24,887 nucleotides of DNA from Faecalicatena fissicatena (GCA_001028025.1 LDAQ01000127.1:1-24887), one strand, 5' to 3'. Shown: positions 15,333-23,491, counted from the first letter of the stretch. Numbers and translations are program-made. Notes: a model not told the origin generated them from the sequence alone.

Positions 15333-16664
15333 ATGAAAGCAGCACTGGCGGTATTATTAAGCGCACTACTTTGTGTACAGAATGTATATGCGATGCCGGC
15401 AAAAGAGTATATTGTCTATGAAGACACAGCGGAATTGCAGGAGAATACGGAAGAAGTACAGGAAGATACACAGCAGACCGCAGAAAATACAGACGAGAGT
15501 GAATCAGAAGCAAAAGACAGCCAGGAAACCATATCAGAGGAAACCGTAGAAACGGAAGGGGAAGCAGCAGACACACAGACTGCCGGGCCGGAGGTGAGCG
15601 CACCGTCTGCAGTTCTGATGGAGGCGTCAACCGGAGAGGTGATTTTTGAGAAGGATGCGGACACAGCGCGTCCGCCTGCAAGCGTTACTAAAATCATGAC
15701 CATGCTGCTGATTTTCGACGCTCTGGCCGATGGGAAAATCAAGCTTGAGGATCAGGTGACAACTTCTGAATTTGCAGCTTCTATGGGCGGTTCACAGGTC
15801 TTTCTGGAACCGGGGGAGACGCAGACGGTGGACACCATGCTGAAATGCATTTCTGTAGCCAGCGCAAATGATGCCTGCGTCGCCATGGCCGAGTACATAT
15901 GCGGCAATGAAGAAGAGTTTGTCAAGCAGATGAATGAACGTGCTAAGGGTTTGGGAATGGAAAACACCCACTTTGTCAACTGCAACGGCCTGGATGTGGA
16001 TGGGCACGTGACAACAGCGAGGGATATCGCTTTGATGTCCAGGGAGATGATTACAAAATACCCGCAGATTCATGACTACTGTATGATATGGATGGAAAAT
16101 ATCACCCATACTACAAAAAAGGGAACCACCGAGTTCGGGCTTACCAACACAAATAAACTGGTGAGGCAGTACGAATACGCCACAGGGCTGAAAACAGGGT
16201 CCACAGGGCTTGCAAAATTCTGTGTTTCTGCAACTGCCAAGAAGAATGACATAGAAATGATCGCAGTCATCATGGCGGCTGAGGACTCTAAGGCCAGATT
16301 CAAAGATGCGACGACGCTGCTGAATTATGGATTTGGAAAATGCCAGGTCTATAAAGATGAAAGTCCTGAAAAGCTTAAGGATCTGGAAGTAAAAGGTGGT
16401 GTCGAGGACACCGTGCCTTGTGAGTACGCAGATAGTTTCAGCTATCTTGATACGAGCGGTGCGAACCTTTCCGGGATTACAAAAAAGCTGAAAGTAAAGA
16501 AAAGCCTGGATGCACCTTTGAAGAAAGGGGATAAGGCAGGCAGCCTGATTTATGAGCTGGACGGAAAAGAGATCGGAAAAGTGGATGTTATCGTGTCCCA
16601 GAATGTAAAGAAGGCAGGATTTTTGGATTATCTGAAGAAAGTGGTTTCACGGTTCAGAACGTAG
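15333..16664 (+). CDS. dacF: D-alanyl-D-alanine carboxypeptidase, DacF type (penicillin-binding protein)
   Basis: This exported S11 serine peptidase has 443 aa and trims the terminal D-Ala of peptidoglycan pentapeptides outside the membrane. A signal peptide spans residues 1-20, with a likely cut after NVYA. Residues 30-90 form a Glu/Thr/Ser/Gln-rich linker, unusually acidic. Active-site motifs are SVTK (117-120, nucleophile S117), SAN (177-179) and KTG (287-289). A C-terminal PBP5-associated domain and an amphipathic end (FLDYLKKVVSRF) suggest membrane attachment. The ATG at 15333 was chosen for its GAGGGAG at 15319-15325 and the signal peptide start; the in-frame ATG at 15234 was rejected. 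The symbol is by family and the dacA/dacF distinction is uncertain. Confidence 0.88.
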   Translation: MKAALAVLLSALLCVQNVYAMPAKEYIVYEDTAELQENTEEVQEDTQQTAENTDESESEAKDSQETISEETVETEGEAADTQTAGPEVSAPSAVLMEASTGEVIFEKDADTARPPASVTKIMTMLLIFDALADGKIKLEDQVTTSEFAASMGGSQVFLEPGETQTVDTMLKCISVASANDACVAMAEYICGNEEEFVKQMNERAKGLGMENTHFVNCNGLDVDGHVTTARDIALMSREMITKYPQIHDYCMIWMENITHTTKKGTTEFGLTNTNKLVRQYEYATGLKTGSTGLAKFCVSATAKKNDIEMIAVIMAAEDSKARFKDATTLLNYGFGKCQVYKDESPEKLKDLEVKGGVEDTVPCEYADSFSYLDTSGANLSGITKKLKVKKSLDAPLKKGDKAGSLIYELDGKEIGKVDVIVSQNVKKAGFLDYLKKVVSRFRT

Positions 16665-16687
16665 CCTTTTAGGCTGCGTTCTGAACC
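16651..16687 (+). terminator. 16-bp hairpin overlapping the stop codon of the carboxypeptidase gene
   Basis: 16651-16666 pairs with 16672-16687 over 16 bp, one of them G-U, with a TTTTA loop. The TAG stop (16662-16664) lies inside the 5' arm. No T-tract follows (AATAAAAG), so it may act as an mRNA 3'-end stabiliser or a weak terminator. Confidence 0.6.
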
Positions 16688-16723
16688 AATAAAAGCCAAA
16701 TGCCGGGGGAAATGAATTAAAAA

Positions 16724-16797
16724 TTGAATTTACCGGTAAAAAATGTTAGGATAGTGTAGGTAATAAATGAAGTGCCAGCGATGTATACTGGTATACA
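16724..16797 (+). promoter_or_regulatory. deoC promoter with two operator-like dyads
   Basis: TTGAAT (16724-16729), a 17-nt spacer and TAGGAT (16747-16752). The perfect palindrome TTTACCGGTAAA (16729-16740) fills the first part of the spacer. A second perfect dyad TGTATAC-tg-GTATACA (16782-16797) lies just before the ribosome site. Both placements suit a repressor of the deo type. No regulator gene is in the window. Confidence 0.5.
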
Positions 16798-16810
16798 ATG
16801 GAGGAAAAAT

Positions 16811-17458
16811 ATGGATTTTGCAAAAATGATAGATCATACAATTTTAAAACCTGAAGCAACAAAGGAGGAAGTCAAAAAGCTATGCAATGAGGCGGTACGG
16901 TATGGGTTCCATTCGGTGTGTGTAAACTCCAGCTATGTATATTATTGTGCGCAGCTGTTAAAAGATACGGACGTGAAGGTATGCACTGTAGTGGGATTTC
17001 CACTGGGCGCGATGTCCACGGACGGTAAAGTGGGCGAGACTCTGGCAGCGGTAGAGGACGGAGCTGAAGAGATCGATATGGTGATTCATATCGGAATGAT
17101 AAAGAGCGGGGACTGGAAGTACGTGAAGGAAGATGTGGCTTCTGTCGTGGAGGCTGCAGGGGACCGCGCTATTGTAAAAGTCATTCTTGAGACATGCCTT
17201 CTTACTGAAGAAGAAAAGATACAGGCATGCAGGATCTGCAAAGAGGCGGGAGCCGATTTTGTGAAGACATCTACAGGATTCTCCAGGGGAGGGGCTACCG
17301 TGGCTGACGTTGAACTGATGCGCAGGACAGTAGGGCCGGTTATGGGCGTGAAAGCTTCAGGGGGAATCAGGACGGCAGCGAAAGCAGAAGAAATGGCTGA
17401 AGCAGGGGCAGACAGGCTGGGTACCAGCTCCGGGATTGCCATTGTAGAAGGGCATTAG
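16811..17458 (+). CDS. deoC: Deoxyribose-phosphate aldolase
   Basis: DeoC cleaves 2-deoxy-D-ribose 5-phosphate to glyceraldehyde 3-phosphate and acetaldehyde in deoxynucleoside catabolism. The 215-aa length fits the short bacterial form. The Schiff-base lysine K152 lies in FVKTSTGF, K181 in VKASGGIR and the acid D89 in EEIDMVIHIG, all as in known DeoC enzymes. The ATG at 16811 follows GGAGG (16800-16804) with 6-nt spacing; an earlier in-frame ATG at 16772 has no support. One base separates its stop from the start of the phosphoesterase, so the two probably form an operon. No other deo genes (deoA, deoB, nupC) are in the window. Confidence 0.95.
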   Translation: MDFAKMIDHTILKPEATKEEVKKLCNEAVRYGFHSVCVNSSYVYYCAQLLKDTDVKVCTVVGFPLGAMSTDGKVGETLAAVEDGAEEIDMVIHIGMIKSGDWKYVKEDVASVVEAAGDRAIVKVILETCLLTEEEKIQACRICKEAGADFVKTSTGFSRGGATVADVELMRRTVGPVMGVKASGGIRTAAKAEEMAEAGADRLGTSSGIAIVEGH

Positions 17459-17459
17459 A

Positions 17460-18344
17460 ATGTGGATAGGAATCATTGCGGCACTCCTTTTAATTTTCCT
17501 GTTATGTCTGGCAGAAGGACGGCGTGAGCTTAAGTTTTTTAAAATTACACGCTATACCCTGAGGGTGCCTGCATTTGAAAAACTGGATGGAGAGAAAAAA
17601 ATCATTTTGCTGGCGGATCTACACAATAAGTCATACGGAGAACATAACAGTGAGCTGCTGGATGCGATACAGAGAGAAAAGCCCGATCTGATTCTGATAG
17701 CGGGTGATATGCTTGTTGGAAAAGACGTTGCCTCCTATGGGGAAGCGCTGGATTTTGTGACCAGGCTGCCGGAGATCTGTCCGGTCTATTATGGCCCGGG
17801 GAATCATGAACAGAGGCTGAAAGAATACCCGGAAAAGTATGAAAAGAGCGTATATAGAAAGTTTAAAAACGAACTGTCACGGTCAGGAGTTCATTATCTG
17901 GAGAATCAGAAGGCCGAGATGAGACTGGACAGGCTGGATATCCGGGTGGACGGGCTTGAGCTGCCCATGCATACTTATGAGAAATTCAAAAAACATTCAG
18001 TGGATGAAGCAGATATCAGGCGCTGCCTGGGAAGAGCAGATAAAGATAAATACCAGATCCTTCTGGCGCATAATCCCGTGTATTATTCTGCATACAAAGC
18101 GTGGGGGGCAGACCTGACAGTTTCGGGCCATCTCCATGGAGGTATTGTGCGTATTCCGGGACTTGGTGGAGTGATCACGCCCCAGGCGGTTCTGTTTCCA
18201 AAATATTCCGGAGAGATGACAGTGGAAGAAAACCAGGCGATTGCCGTCAGCAAGGGACTGGGAACCCACACAATCAATCTGAGGTTCTGTAATTTTGCGG
18301 AGGTGGTTGTGATTAAGCTGCTTCCATACAGGGAAAAGAAATAA
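17460..18344 (+). CDS. Membrane-anchored metallophosphoesterase, YkuE-like
   Basis: This 294-aa calcineurin-type phosphoesterase has one N-terminal membrane helix (residues 2-18). Metal-binding motifs are in order: DLH (53-55), GD (82-83), GNHE (114-117), H204 in LLAHNP, and GHLHGG (223-228). This is the full set for a two-metal site. The family includes Bacillus YkuE, an extracytoplasmic enzyme acting near the cell wall, and LpxH-like enzymes; the substrate here is unknown. It starts one base after the deoC stop with a weak AGAAGGG upstream, so expression probably depends on deoC translation. Why a phosphoesterase is coupled to deoC is unclear. Confidence 0.88.
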   Translation: MWIGIIAALLLIFLLCLAEGRRELKFFKITRYTLRVPAFEKLDGEKKIILLADLHNKSYGEHNSELLDAIQREKPDLILIAGDMLVGKDVASYGEALDFVTRLPEICPVYYGPGNHEQRLKEYPEKYEKSVYRKFKNELSRSGVHYLENQKAEMRLDRLDIRVDGLELPMHTYEKFKKHSVDEADIRRCLGRADKDKYQILLAHNPVYYSAYKAWGADLTVSGHLHGGIVRIPGLGGVITPQAVLFPKYSGEMTVEENQAIAVSKGLGTHTINLRFCNFAEVVVIKLLPYREKK

Positions 18345-18381
18345 ACAGAGTTTTAGGAAATGTTGTTTTGCAGGATAAAAC

Positions 18382-18410
18382 TTGTGTATTTTCTGTTATT
18401 CCCTTATAAT
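18382..18410 (+). promoter_or_regulatory. Promoter of scpA-scpB
   Basis: TTGTGT (18382-18387), a 17-nt spacer and a perfect TATAAT (18405-18410), with the start codon 38 nt downstream. Confidence 0.55.
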
Positions 18411-18448
18411 GAAATACAGTGCGAATATCCGTATTGGGGAGTGTAAGT

Positions 18449-19192
18449 ATGGGAATACCAGTAAAGCTGGAAGTATTTGAAGGTCCGCTGGATCTTCTGC
18501 TTCATTTAATTGATAAAAATAAAATAGATATATACGATATACCGATTGTTGAGATCACGAATCAGTACATGGATTATATACGGAATATGCAGAAGGAAGA
18601 CCTGAACGTTATGAGCGAATTCCTCGTTATGGCGGCAACTCTGCTGGATATCAAGTGCAGGATGCTGCTTCCGAAAGAAGTGAATGAGGAAGGGGAGGAA
18701 GAAGACCCCCGCGCTGAACTGGTTGAACAGCTTATTCAGTATAAGATGTACAAGTATATGGCTTATGAATTAAAGGACCGGCAGCTGGATGCAGAGCAGG
18801 TTCTTTATAAAGTGCCCACAATTCCGGAGGAAGTGATGGGATATGTGGAGCCTGTGGATTTAGACCTTCTTCTGGGCGATCTGACATTAAAAAAACTGAA
18901 CCAGATTTTCAAAGACGTTATGAAACGGCAGGATGACAAGATAGATCCGGTGCGAAGCAAGTTCGGAAGAATAGAAAAGGAAGAAGTCCCTCTGCCTGTG
19001 AAACTGTCCTATGTGGAAGGTTATGCTAAGTCGCACAGGAGATTCAGTTTCCGCCAGCTTCTTGAAGAACAGAAGAGTAAGATGCATATAGTGGTAACAT
19101 TTCTGGCTGTACTGGAACTGATGAAGCTGGGAACCATTCGGGTAGAACAGGAGGATACATGCGGGGATATAATGATAGACTCGCTGATTTGA
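18449..19192 (+). CDS. scpA: Segregation and condensation protein A
   Basis: ScpA is the kleisin that joins the SMC dimer to ScpB in the bacterial condensin and helps segregate the chromosome. The 247-aa protein begins MGIPVKLEVFEGPLDLLLHL, the family's N-terminal signature, and has the acidic linker EEGEEEDPRAE near residue 80. The C-terminal winged helix (about 190-245) contacts SMC. The ATG at 18449 has GGGGAG at 18436-18441 with 7-nt spacing. scpB follows in an overlapping or tightly coupled arrangement, which is the normal order in Firmicutes. Confidence 0.95.
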   Translation: MGIPVKLEVFEGPLDLLLHLIDKNKIDIYDIPIVEITNQYMDYIRNMQKEDLNVMSEFLVMAATLLDIKCRMLLPKEVNEEGEEEDPRAELVEQLIQYKMYKYMAYELKDRQLDAEQVLYKVPTIPEEVMGYVEPVDLDLLLGDLTLKKLNQIFKDVMKRQDDKIDPVRSKFGRIEKEEVPLPVKLSYVEGYAKSHRRFSFRQLLEEQKSKMHIVVTFLAVLELMKLGTIRVEQEDTCGDIMIDSLI

Positions 19193-19779
19193 AAGGAATG
19201 GAAGAAGATATGGAGATAGAAAAACTGCAGGGCATCATTGAAGCGATCCTCTTTACAATGGGAGAGTCTGTGGAATTGAGCAAGATTGCAGCGGTGATAG
19301 AACATGATGAGAGTACAACCCGGAAAATGATACATAATATGATGGACCGATATGAGGAAGACAGCAGAGGAATCCGTATTATAGAGCTGGAGGATTCTTT
19401 CCAGATGTGTACAAAAAAAGAAACCTATGAATATCTGATCAGGATTGCAAAGCAGCCGAAACGGTATGTGCTGACGGAAGTTCTGCTGGAGACGTTGTCC
19501 ATCATTGCTTATAAGCAGCCTGTTACCAAACTGGAGATAGAAAAGATCCGGGGGGTAAAGTCGGATCATGCGGTAAACAAGCTGGTGGAATATGGACTGG
19601 TCGAAGAAGTGGGACGTATGGATGCACCCGGAAGGCCGCTTCTGTTCGGTACGACGGAAGAATTTCTGCGCCGGTTCAGCGTACAGTCGCTGGATGAACT
19701 GCCTACAATTAATCCGGAACAGGTGGAACACTTCAAAGAAGAAGCGGAAGATGAGGCACAACTGAAGCTGGATATATAA
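19159..19779 (+). CDS. scpB: Segregation and condensation protein B
   Basis: ScpB is the tandem winged-helix partner of ScpA in the SMC complex. The core reads EKLQGIIEAILFTMGESVEL and later SIIAYKQPVTKLEIEKIRGV, the family signature. The end is acidic (KEEAEDEAQ). The start is uncertain. ATG 19159 has GGAGG at 19150-19154 (spacing only 4 nt), giving 206 aa and overlapping scpA by 34 nt. ATG 19198 (193 aa) and ATG 19210 (189 aa, MEIEKLQ) agree better with where family homology usually begins, but their ribosome sites are badly spaced. I keep 19159 and flag the doubt. Confidence 0.9.
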   Translation: MRGYNDRLADLKGMEEDMEIEKLQGIIEAILFTMGESVELSKIAAVIEHDESTTRKMIHNMMDRYEEDSRGIRIIELEDSFQMCTKKETYEYLIRIAKQPKRYVLTEVLLETLSIIAYKQPVTKLEIEKIRGVKSDHAVNKLVEYGLVEEVGRMDAPGRPLLFGTTEEFLRRFSVQSLDELPTINPEQVEHFKEEAEDEAQLKLDI

Positions 19780-19817
19780 GAATAGGCAGAAAATAGTTCT
19801 ATCGGCGCTTATATTTT
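19774..19817 (+). terminator. Weak terminator after scpB
   Basis: ATATAAG (19774-19780, including the stop codon) pairs with CTTATAT (19808-19814), with ATAG/CTAT inside, followed by TTT. It is AT-rich, so only tentative. Confidence 0.3.
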
Positions 19818-19828
19818 CATAAATACTA

Positions 19829-19845
19829 ATAACATAGTATGTTAT
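19829..19845 (+). promoter_or_regulatory. Perfect dyad abutting the ribosome site of the second carboxypeptidase gene
   Basis: ATAACATA-g-TATGTTAT, 8+1+8, ends directly at the GGAG (19846-19849). It could be a repressor site or a small hairpin limiting ribosome access. Confidence 0.4.
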
Positions 19846-19858
19846 GGAGTGCCGGGAC

Positions 19859-21133
19859 ATGACAAAAAGGAAAAAAGAGGGCGGCAAAGCTGTCCATAAG
19901 ATAAGGAAACAGATAACTGCGTTTATTTTAATCTGCTGTATGGTTTTCGCAGGAGCCGGGGGCAGTGCGGTTATGGAGGTTCGCGCAGAGTCGGAGGAAC
20001 CGGATAATTTATACGCCCAGTCGGCAGTGTTAATGGATGCAGACAGCGGGCGTATTTTATTTTCAAAAAATGGACAGCAGGAGAAGGCTATGGCCAGCAC
20101 AACAAAGATCATGACCTGTATCCTGGCCCTGGAATACGGCAGGCTGGACAGTGAGATGACGGTGAGCTCCTATGCCGCGTCCCAGCCCAAAGTGCATCTG
20201 GGGGCATACAAGGGAGAAACTTTTTATCTTAGAGATCTGCTGTATTCACTCATGCTGGAATCCCACAATGACGCGGCGGTTATCATTGCCGAAAATATCG
20301 GAAACAGTGTGGAAGGTTTTGCAGATATGATGAATGCCAAGGCCAAAGAACTGGGATGCAATCATACATATTTTATCACACCGAATGGACTGGATGCTGC
20401 GGACGAAAATGGTAGCCACCACACGACCGCGGAGGATCTGGCCAGAATTATGAAGTATTGTATTATGGATTCGCCGCAGAAGGAGATGTTCCTGGAAATC
20501 ACCCGGACGCCTTCCTATCAGTTCACAGACTGTTCTGGTAAGTCTACATATTCCTGCACGAACCATAATGCGTTTTTACAGATGATGGATGGCGCTCTTT
20601 CAGGAAAAACAGGTTTTACTGGAGATGCAGGTTACTGTTATGTAGGATCCCTCAGAAGGGATGACAGGACCTTTATTGTGGCTCTTCTTGCGTGCGGGTG
20701 GCCAAATAATAAAAGCTATAAGTGGGCGGATACAAAAGCACTGATGAATTATGGGCTTGAAAATTATGAATACCGGGATATCTGGCAGGACATAGATGCA
20801 GGGACTGCGGCTGTAAAAAATGGAATCGATAAAGCACATCCGTTTTGGACGGAGACGGATGTACCATTAGAAGTGATGGGAGCCGACCGGGACTGGAAAC
20901 TTCTGCTTAAAACGGACGAACAGGTAGAGATGAACTGGGATAAGGAAGAAACACTGGAGGCGCCGGTGGTAAAGGGCCAGAAGGTGGGTGAGGTCGTATA
21001 CACTTTAAATGGAGAAAAATTAAGATCCTATGATATTACAGCGGCCTCGGGAGTACGGGAAAAAACGTTCAAATGGTATATGGAAACAATTTTCGGAATG
21101 TACATGTTAAAAAATATCAATATAAATGATTAA
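19859..21133 (+). CDS. D-alanyl-D-alanine carboxypeptidase family protein
   Basis: This second S11 peptidase of the window has 424 aa, is exported, and removes the terminal D-Ala of wall pentapeptides. A basic start (MTKRKKEGGK) leads into a hydrophobic stretch (about 19-39) with a likely cut after VRA. Catalytic motifs are STTK (80-83), SHN (135-137, in place of SxN as SAN/SGN) and KTG (250-252). A C-terminal beta domain and a hydrophobic end (YMETIFGMYMLK) suggest membrane association. ATG 19859 has GGAG at 19846-19849, 9 nt away; ATG 19844 lacks a site. It is not tandem with the DacF-type gene at 15333, and the two differ clearly in sequence. It does not have the acidic linker of the other. 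Confidence 0.85.
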   Translation: MTKRKKEGGKAVHKIRKQITAFILICCMVFAGAGGSAVMEVRAESEEPDNLYAQSAVLMDADSGRILFSKNGQQEKAMASTTKIMTCILALEYGRLDSEMTVSSYAASQPKVHLGAYKGETFYLRDLLYSLMLESHNDAAVIIAENIGNSVEGFADMMNAKAKELGCNHTYFITPNGLDAADENGSHHTTAEDLARIMKYCIMDSPQKEMFLEITRTPSYQFTDCSGKSTYSCTNHNAFLQMMDGALSGKTGFTGDAGYCYVGSLRRDDRTFIVALLACGWPNNKSYKWADTKALMNYGLENYEYRDIWQDIDAGTAAVKNGIDKAHPFWTETDVPLEVMGADRDWKLLLKTDEQVEMNWDKEETLEAPVVKGQKVGEVVYTLNGEKLRSYDITAASGVREKTFKWYMETIFGMYMLKNININD

Positions 21134-21224
21134 TTTTACCACTGGATAATGGCGGATTCTTATGTTAGTATGGATAAAGATAAAAAAAGACAATTAATTT
21201 GATAAAATATAAGGAGATGTAGCC

Positions 21225-23213
21225 ATGAAAAATTATGAAAAGTACGAAAAAATGTATTTTATGCCGCCTGAGCCTTGCTATGACTGGGTGAAAAAGGATT
21301 CTATTACCGAACCGCCGGCATGGTGCAGCGTGGATTTGAGAGACGGAAACCAGGCACTGATCGAACCCATGGGCCTGGATGAGAAGATAGAATTTTTCCA
21401 GCTTTTACTGGACGTAGGATTCAAAGAGATAGAGGTGGGATTCCCGGCCGCTTCCGAGACGGAGTATCAGTTCCTCCGCACAATCATTGAACAGAACATG
21501 ATACCTGATGATGTTACAATCCAGGTGTTGACACAGGCAAGAGAACATATTATTAAAAGAACTTTTGAGGCAGTAAAGGGTGCTCCTCATGCCGTAATAC
21601 ATGTATACAATTCAACTTCGGTGGCACAGAGAGAACAGGTCTTCAAAAAAGACAAAGAAGAAGTTAAAAAAATTGCGGTTGACGGCGCTAAATTATTAAA
21701 AAAACTCGCAAAGGAGACTGAAGGTAACTTTACATTTGAATACAGCCCGGAAAGCTTTCCGGGAACAGAAGTTGACTACGCATTGGACGTATGCAATGCG
21801 GTCCTGGATGTATGGAAGCCTACAAAGAAGACAAAGGCTATTATCAATCTTCCGACAACAGTAGAGAACGCAATGCCGCATGTTTTTGCAAGCCAGGTAG
21901 AGTACTTTGATAAGCATATGTTATACCGTGAAAATGTAATTCTTTCTCTTCATCCACACAATGACAGAGGTTCAGGTGTGAGCGATGCCGAGCTGGGAAT
22001 TCTGGCCGGTGCGGACCGTATAGAGGGAACTTTATTCGGAAATGGAGAGAGAACCGGCAACGTGGATATTATTACGCTTGCAATGAACATGTTTTCACAT
22101 GGTGTGGATCCGCAGCTTGATTTTGCTAACATGAGTGATATCTGTGAAATATATGAGCGTCTTACCAGAATGAAGGTTTCACCGCGCCAGCCATATGCAG
22201 GTGAGCTGGTATTCACCGCATTTTCCGGTTCCCATCAGGATGCTATTGCAAAGGGAATGGCATGGAGAGAAGAGAAGCAGTGTGACATATGGAATGTGCC
22301 TTACCTCCCGATTGACCCGAAAGATGTCGGCAGAAGATACGATTCAGATGTAATCCGTATCAACAGCCAGTCAGGCAAGGGCGGTGTGAACTACATCCTG
22401 AAGCAGAGCTTCGGAATCAGCCTTCCTGATAAGATGAAGGAAGAGGTTGGCTATCTTGTAAAAGATGTCTCAGATAAAGCACATAAAGAGCTGAATCCTG
22501 ACTGGGTATATCACATATTTGAAGACAACTATATCAATGCCAAGTCTATATTTACAGTAGACGAATGCCATTTTAAACAGGAAGACGGTATTGTAGCAGA
22601 CGCGGTCATCCACCACGCAGGCAGCAACCGTAAGATCACCGGAGTCGGAAACGGACGCTTGGATGCGGTAAGCAATGCCATTAAGCATTACTTCGACATC
22701 AGCTACGAGCTTGCATTTTACGAGGAGCATTCCCTGACAAAAGGTTCCTCCTCAAAAGCGGTTGCCTATGTAGGTGTAATATGCAATAAAAAGAAATACT
22801 GGGGTGTAGGAATTGACGCGGATATTATCAAAGCTTCCGTGGAGGCACTTGTCGTTGCGGTCAATAAAATCGAAGAAATTATGAGCAATGAATCCTGCAA
22901 AGATGAGAGATTATTAGAAATAACCAACTACATCTACGCAAATTACAAAGACGTAACACTGGATGACTTGTCAGAAAAATTCTTCCTCTCCAAGCCATAC
23001 CTTTCCAAATACATCAAGGAAAAATCAGGAATGACATTTGGGGACATCCTGAAAAAAGTAAGAATGAAAAAAGCACGTGCTATGTTAAAGAGCAGCAACA
23101 TAACAGTTGAAAGCATCGCCGAGTCGGTGGGATACCAGAATGTAGAACACTTTAACCGCGTATTCAAAAAAATGTACAACATGACGCCGGTACAATTTCG
23201 GAATCGGAAGTAG
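21225..23213 (+). CDS. leuA: 2-isopropylmalate synthase fused to a C-terminal AraC-type DNA-binding domain
   Basis: The first 552 residues form a complete LeuA (class 2), condensing acetyl-CoA with 2-oxoisovalerate, the first committed step to leucine. Catalytic residues are in DLRDGNQ (R39, D40), the metal-binding HPH (243-245) and N279 in GERTGN. The C-terminal allosteric domain (about 440-552: GNGRLDAVSNAIK ... GVGIDADIIKASVEA) is intact and should bind leucine. After a linker of about 10 residues comes a full AraC/XylS domain (563-662): helix-turn-helix 1 at VTLDDLSEKFFLSKPYLSKY, then 2 at ITVESIAESVGYQNVEHFNR, ending with TPVQFRNRK. The frame is open throughout. AAGGAG precedes the ATG. 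No other leu gene or T-box is in the window. Confidence 0.93.
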   Translation: MKNYEKYEKMYFMPPEPCYDWVKKDSITEPPAWCSVDLRDGNQALIEPMGLDEKIEFFQLLLDVGFKEIEVGFPAASETEYQFLRTIIEQNMIPDDVTIQVLTQAREHIIKRTFEAVKGAPHAVIHVYNSTSVAQREQVFKKDKEEVKKIAVDGAKLLKKLAKETEGNFTFEYSPESFPGTEVDYALDVCNAVLDVWKPTKKTKAIINLPTTVENAMPHVFASQVEYFDKHMLYRENVILSLHPHNDRGSGVSDAELGILAGADRIEGTLFGNGERTGNVDIITLAMNMFSHGVDPQLDFANMSDICEIYERLTRMKVSPRQPYAGELVFTAFSGSHQDAIAKGMAWREEKQCDIWNVPYLPIDPKDVGRRYDSDVIRINSQSGKGGVNYILKQSFGISLPDKMKEEVGYLVKDVSDKAHKELNPDWVYHIFEDNYINAKSIFTVDECHFKQEDGIVADAVIHHAGSNRKITGVGNGRLDAVSNAIKHYFDISYELAFYEEHSLTKGSSSKAVAYVGVICNKKKYWGVGIDADIIKASVEALVVAVNKIEEIMSNESCKDERLLEITNYIYANYKDVTLDDLSEKFFLSKPYLSKYIKEKSGMTFGDILKKVRMKKARAMLKSSNITVESIAESVGYQNVEHFNRVFKKMYNMTPVQFRNRK

Positions 23214-23238
23214 GGAGAGAGCTTGCGAACGGATGGAC

Positions 23239-23491
23239 GGACGCCCCGATAACCGGACATAGGGATGGCTGGGGACGGTAGCGGGCTGTAAGCTGGAGTA
23301 AAGGAAAAAAGAAGGAAAACCGGGGCAACCTGGGCACATCATGTGAACCCCTGATGGGTTCACACGCTGGGCCCAGGAATTTTTGTGATTCGGAATCACA
23401 AAAATTACCCCGGTTTCCCTTCTTTTTTCCTTAACTCCACCTAACAGCCTGCAAGACGCCCCCAGCCATCCCTATGTCCGGTTACCGGGGC
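23239..23491. repeat. Second giant hairpin element with double-hairpin cap
   Basis: GGACGCC (23239-23245) opens the element, 25 nt behind the leuA stop. The long stem pairs 23243-23325 with 23408-23491, about 70 pairs, with a mismatched zone near 23278-23283 and one bulge. The cap holds two hairpins: 23329-23377 (CCTGGGC/GCCCAGG, then TGTGAACCC/GGGTTCACA around loop CTGAT, 23351-23355) and 23378-23406 (13 bp, AATCAC core, loop CGG). On the minus strand the order and the ATCAG loop equal those of the element at 6308-6605. Confidence 0.82.

Noticed and set aside
19021..20112. 363-codon minus-strand open frame
   Set aside because: Antisense to scpA, scpB and the following gene, all of which have clear family matches.
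21134..21224. T-box, leucine attenuator or leader peptide before leuA
   Set aside because: Only 91 nt separate the genes; no specifier loop, T-box sequence, terminator pair or Leu-rich short frame is seen.
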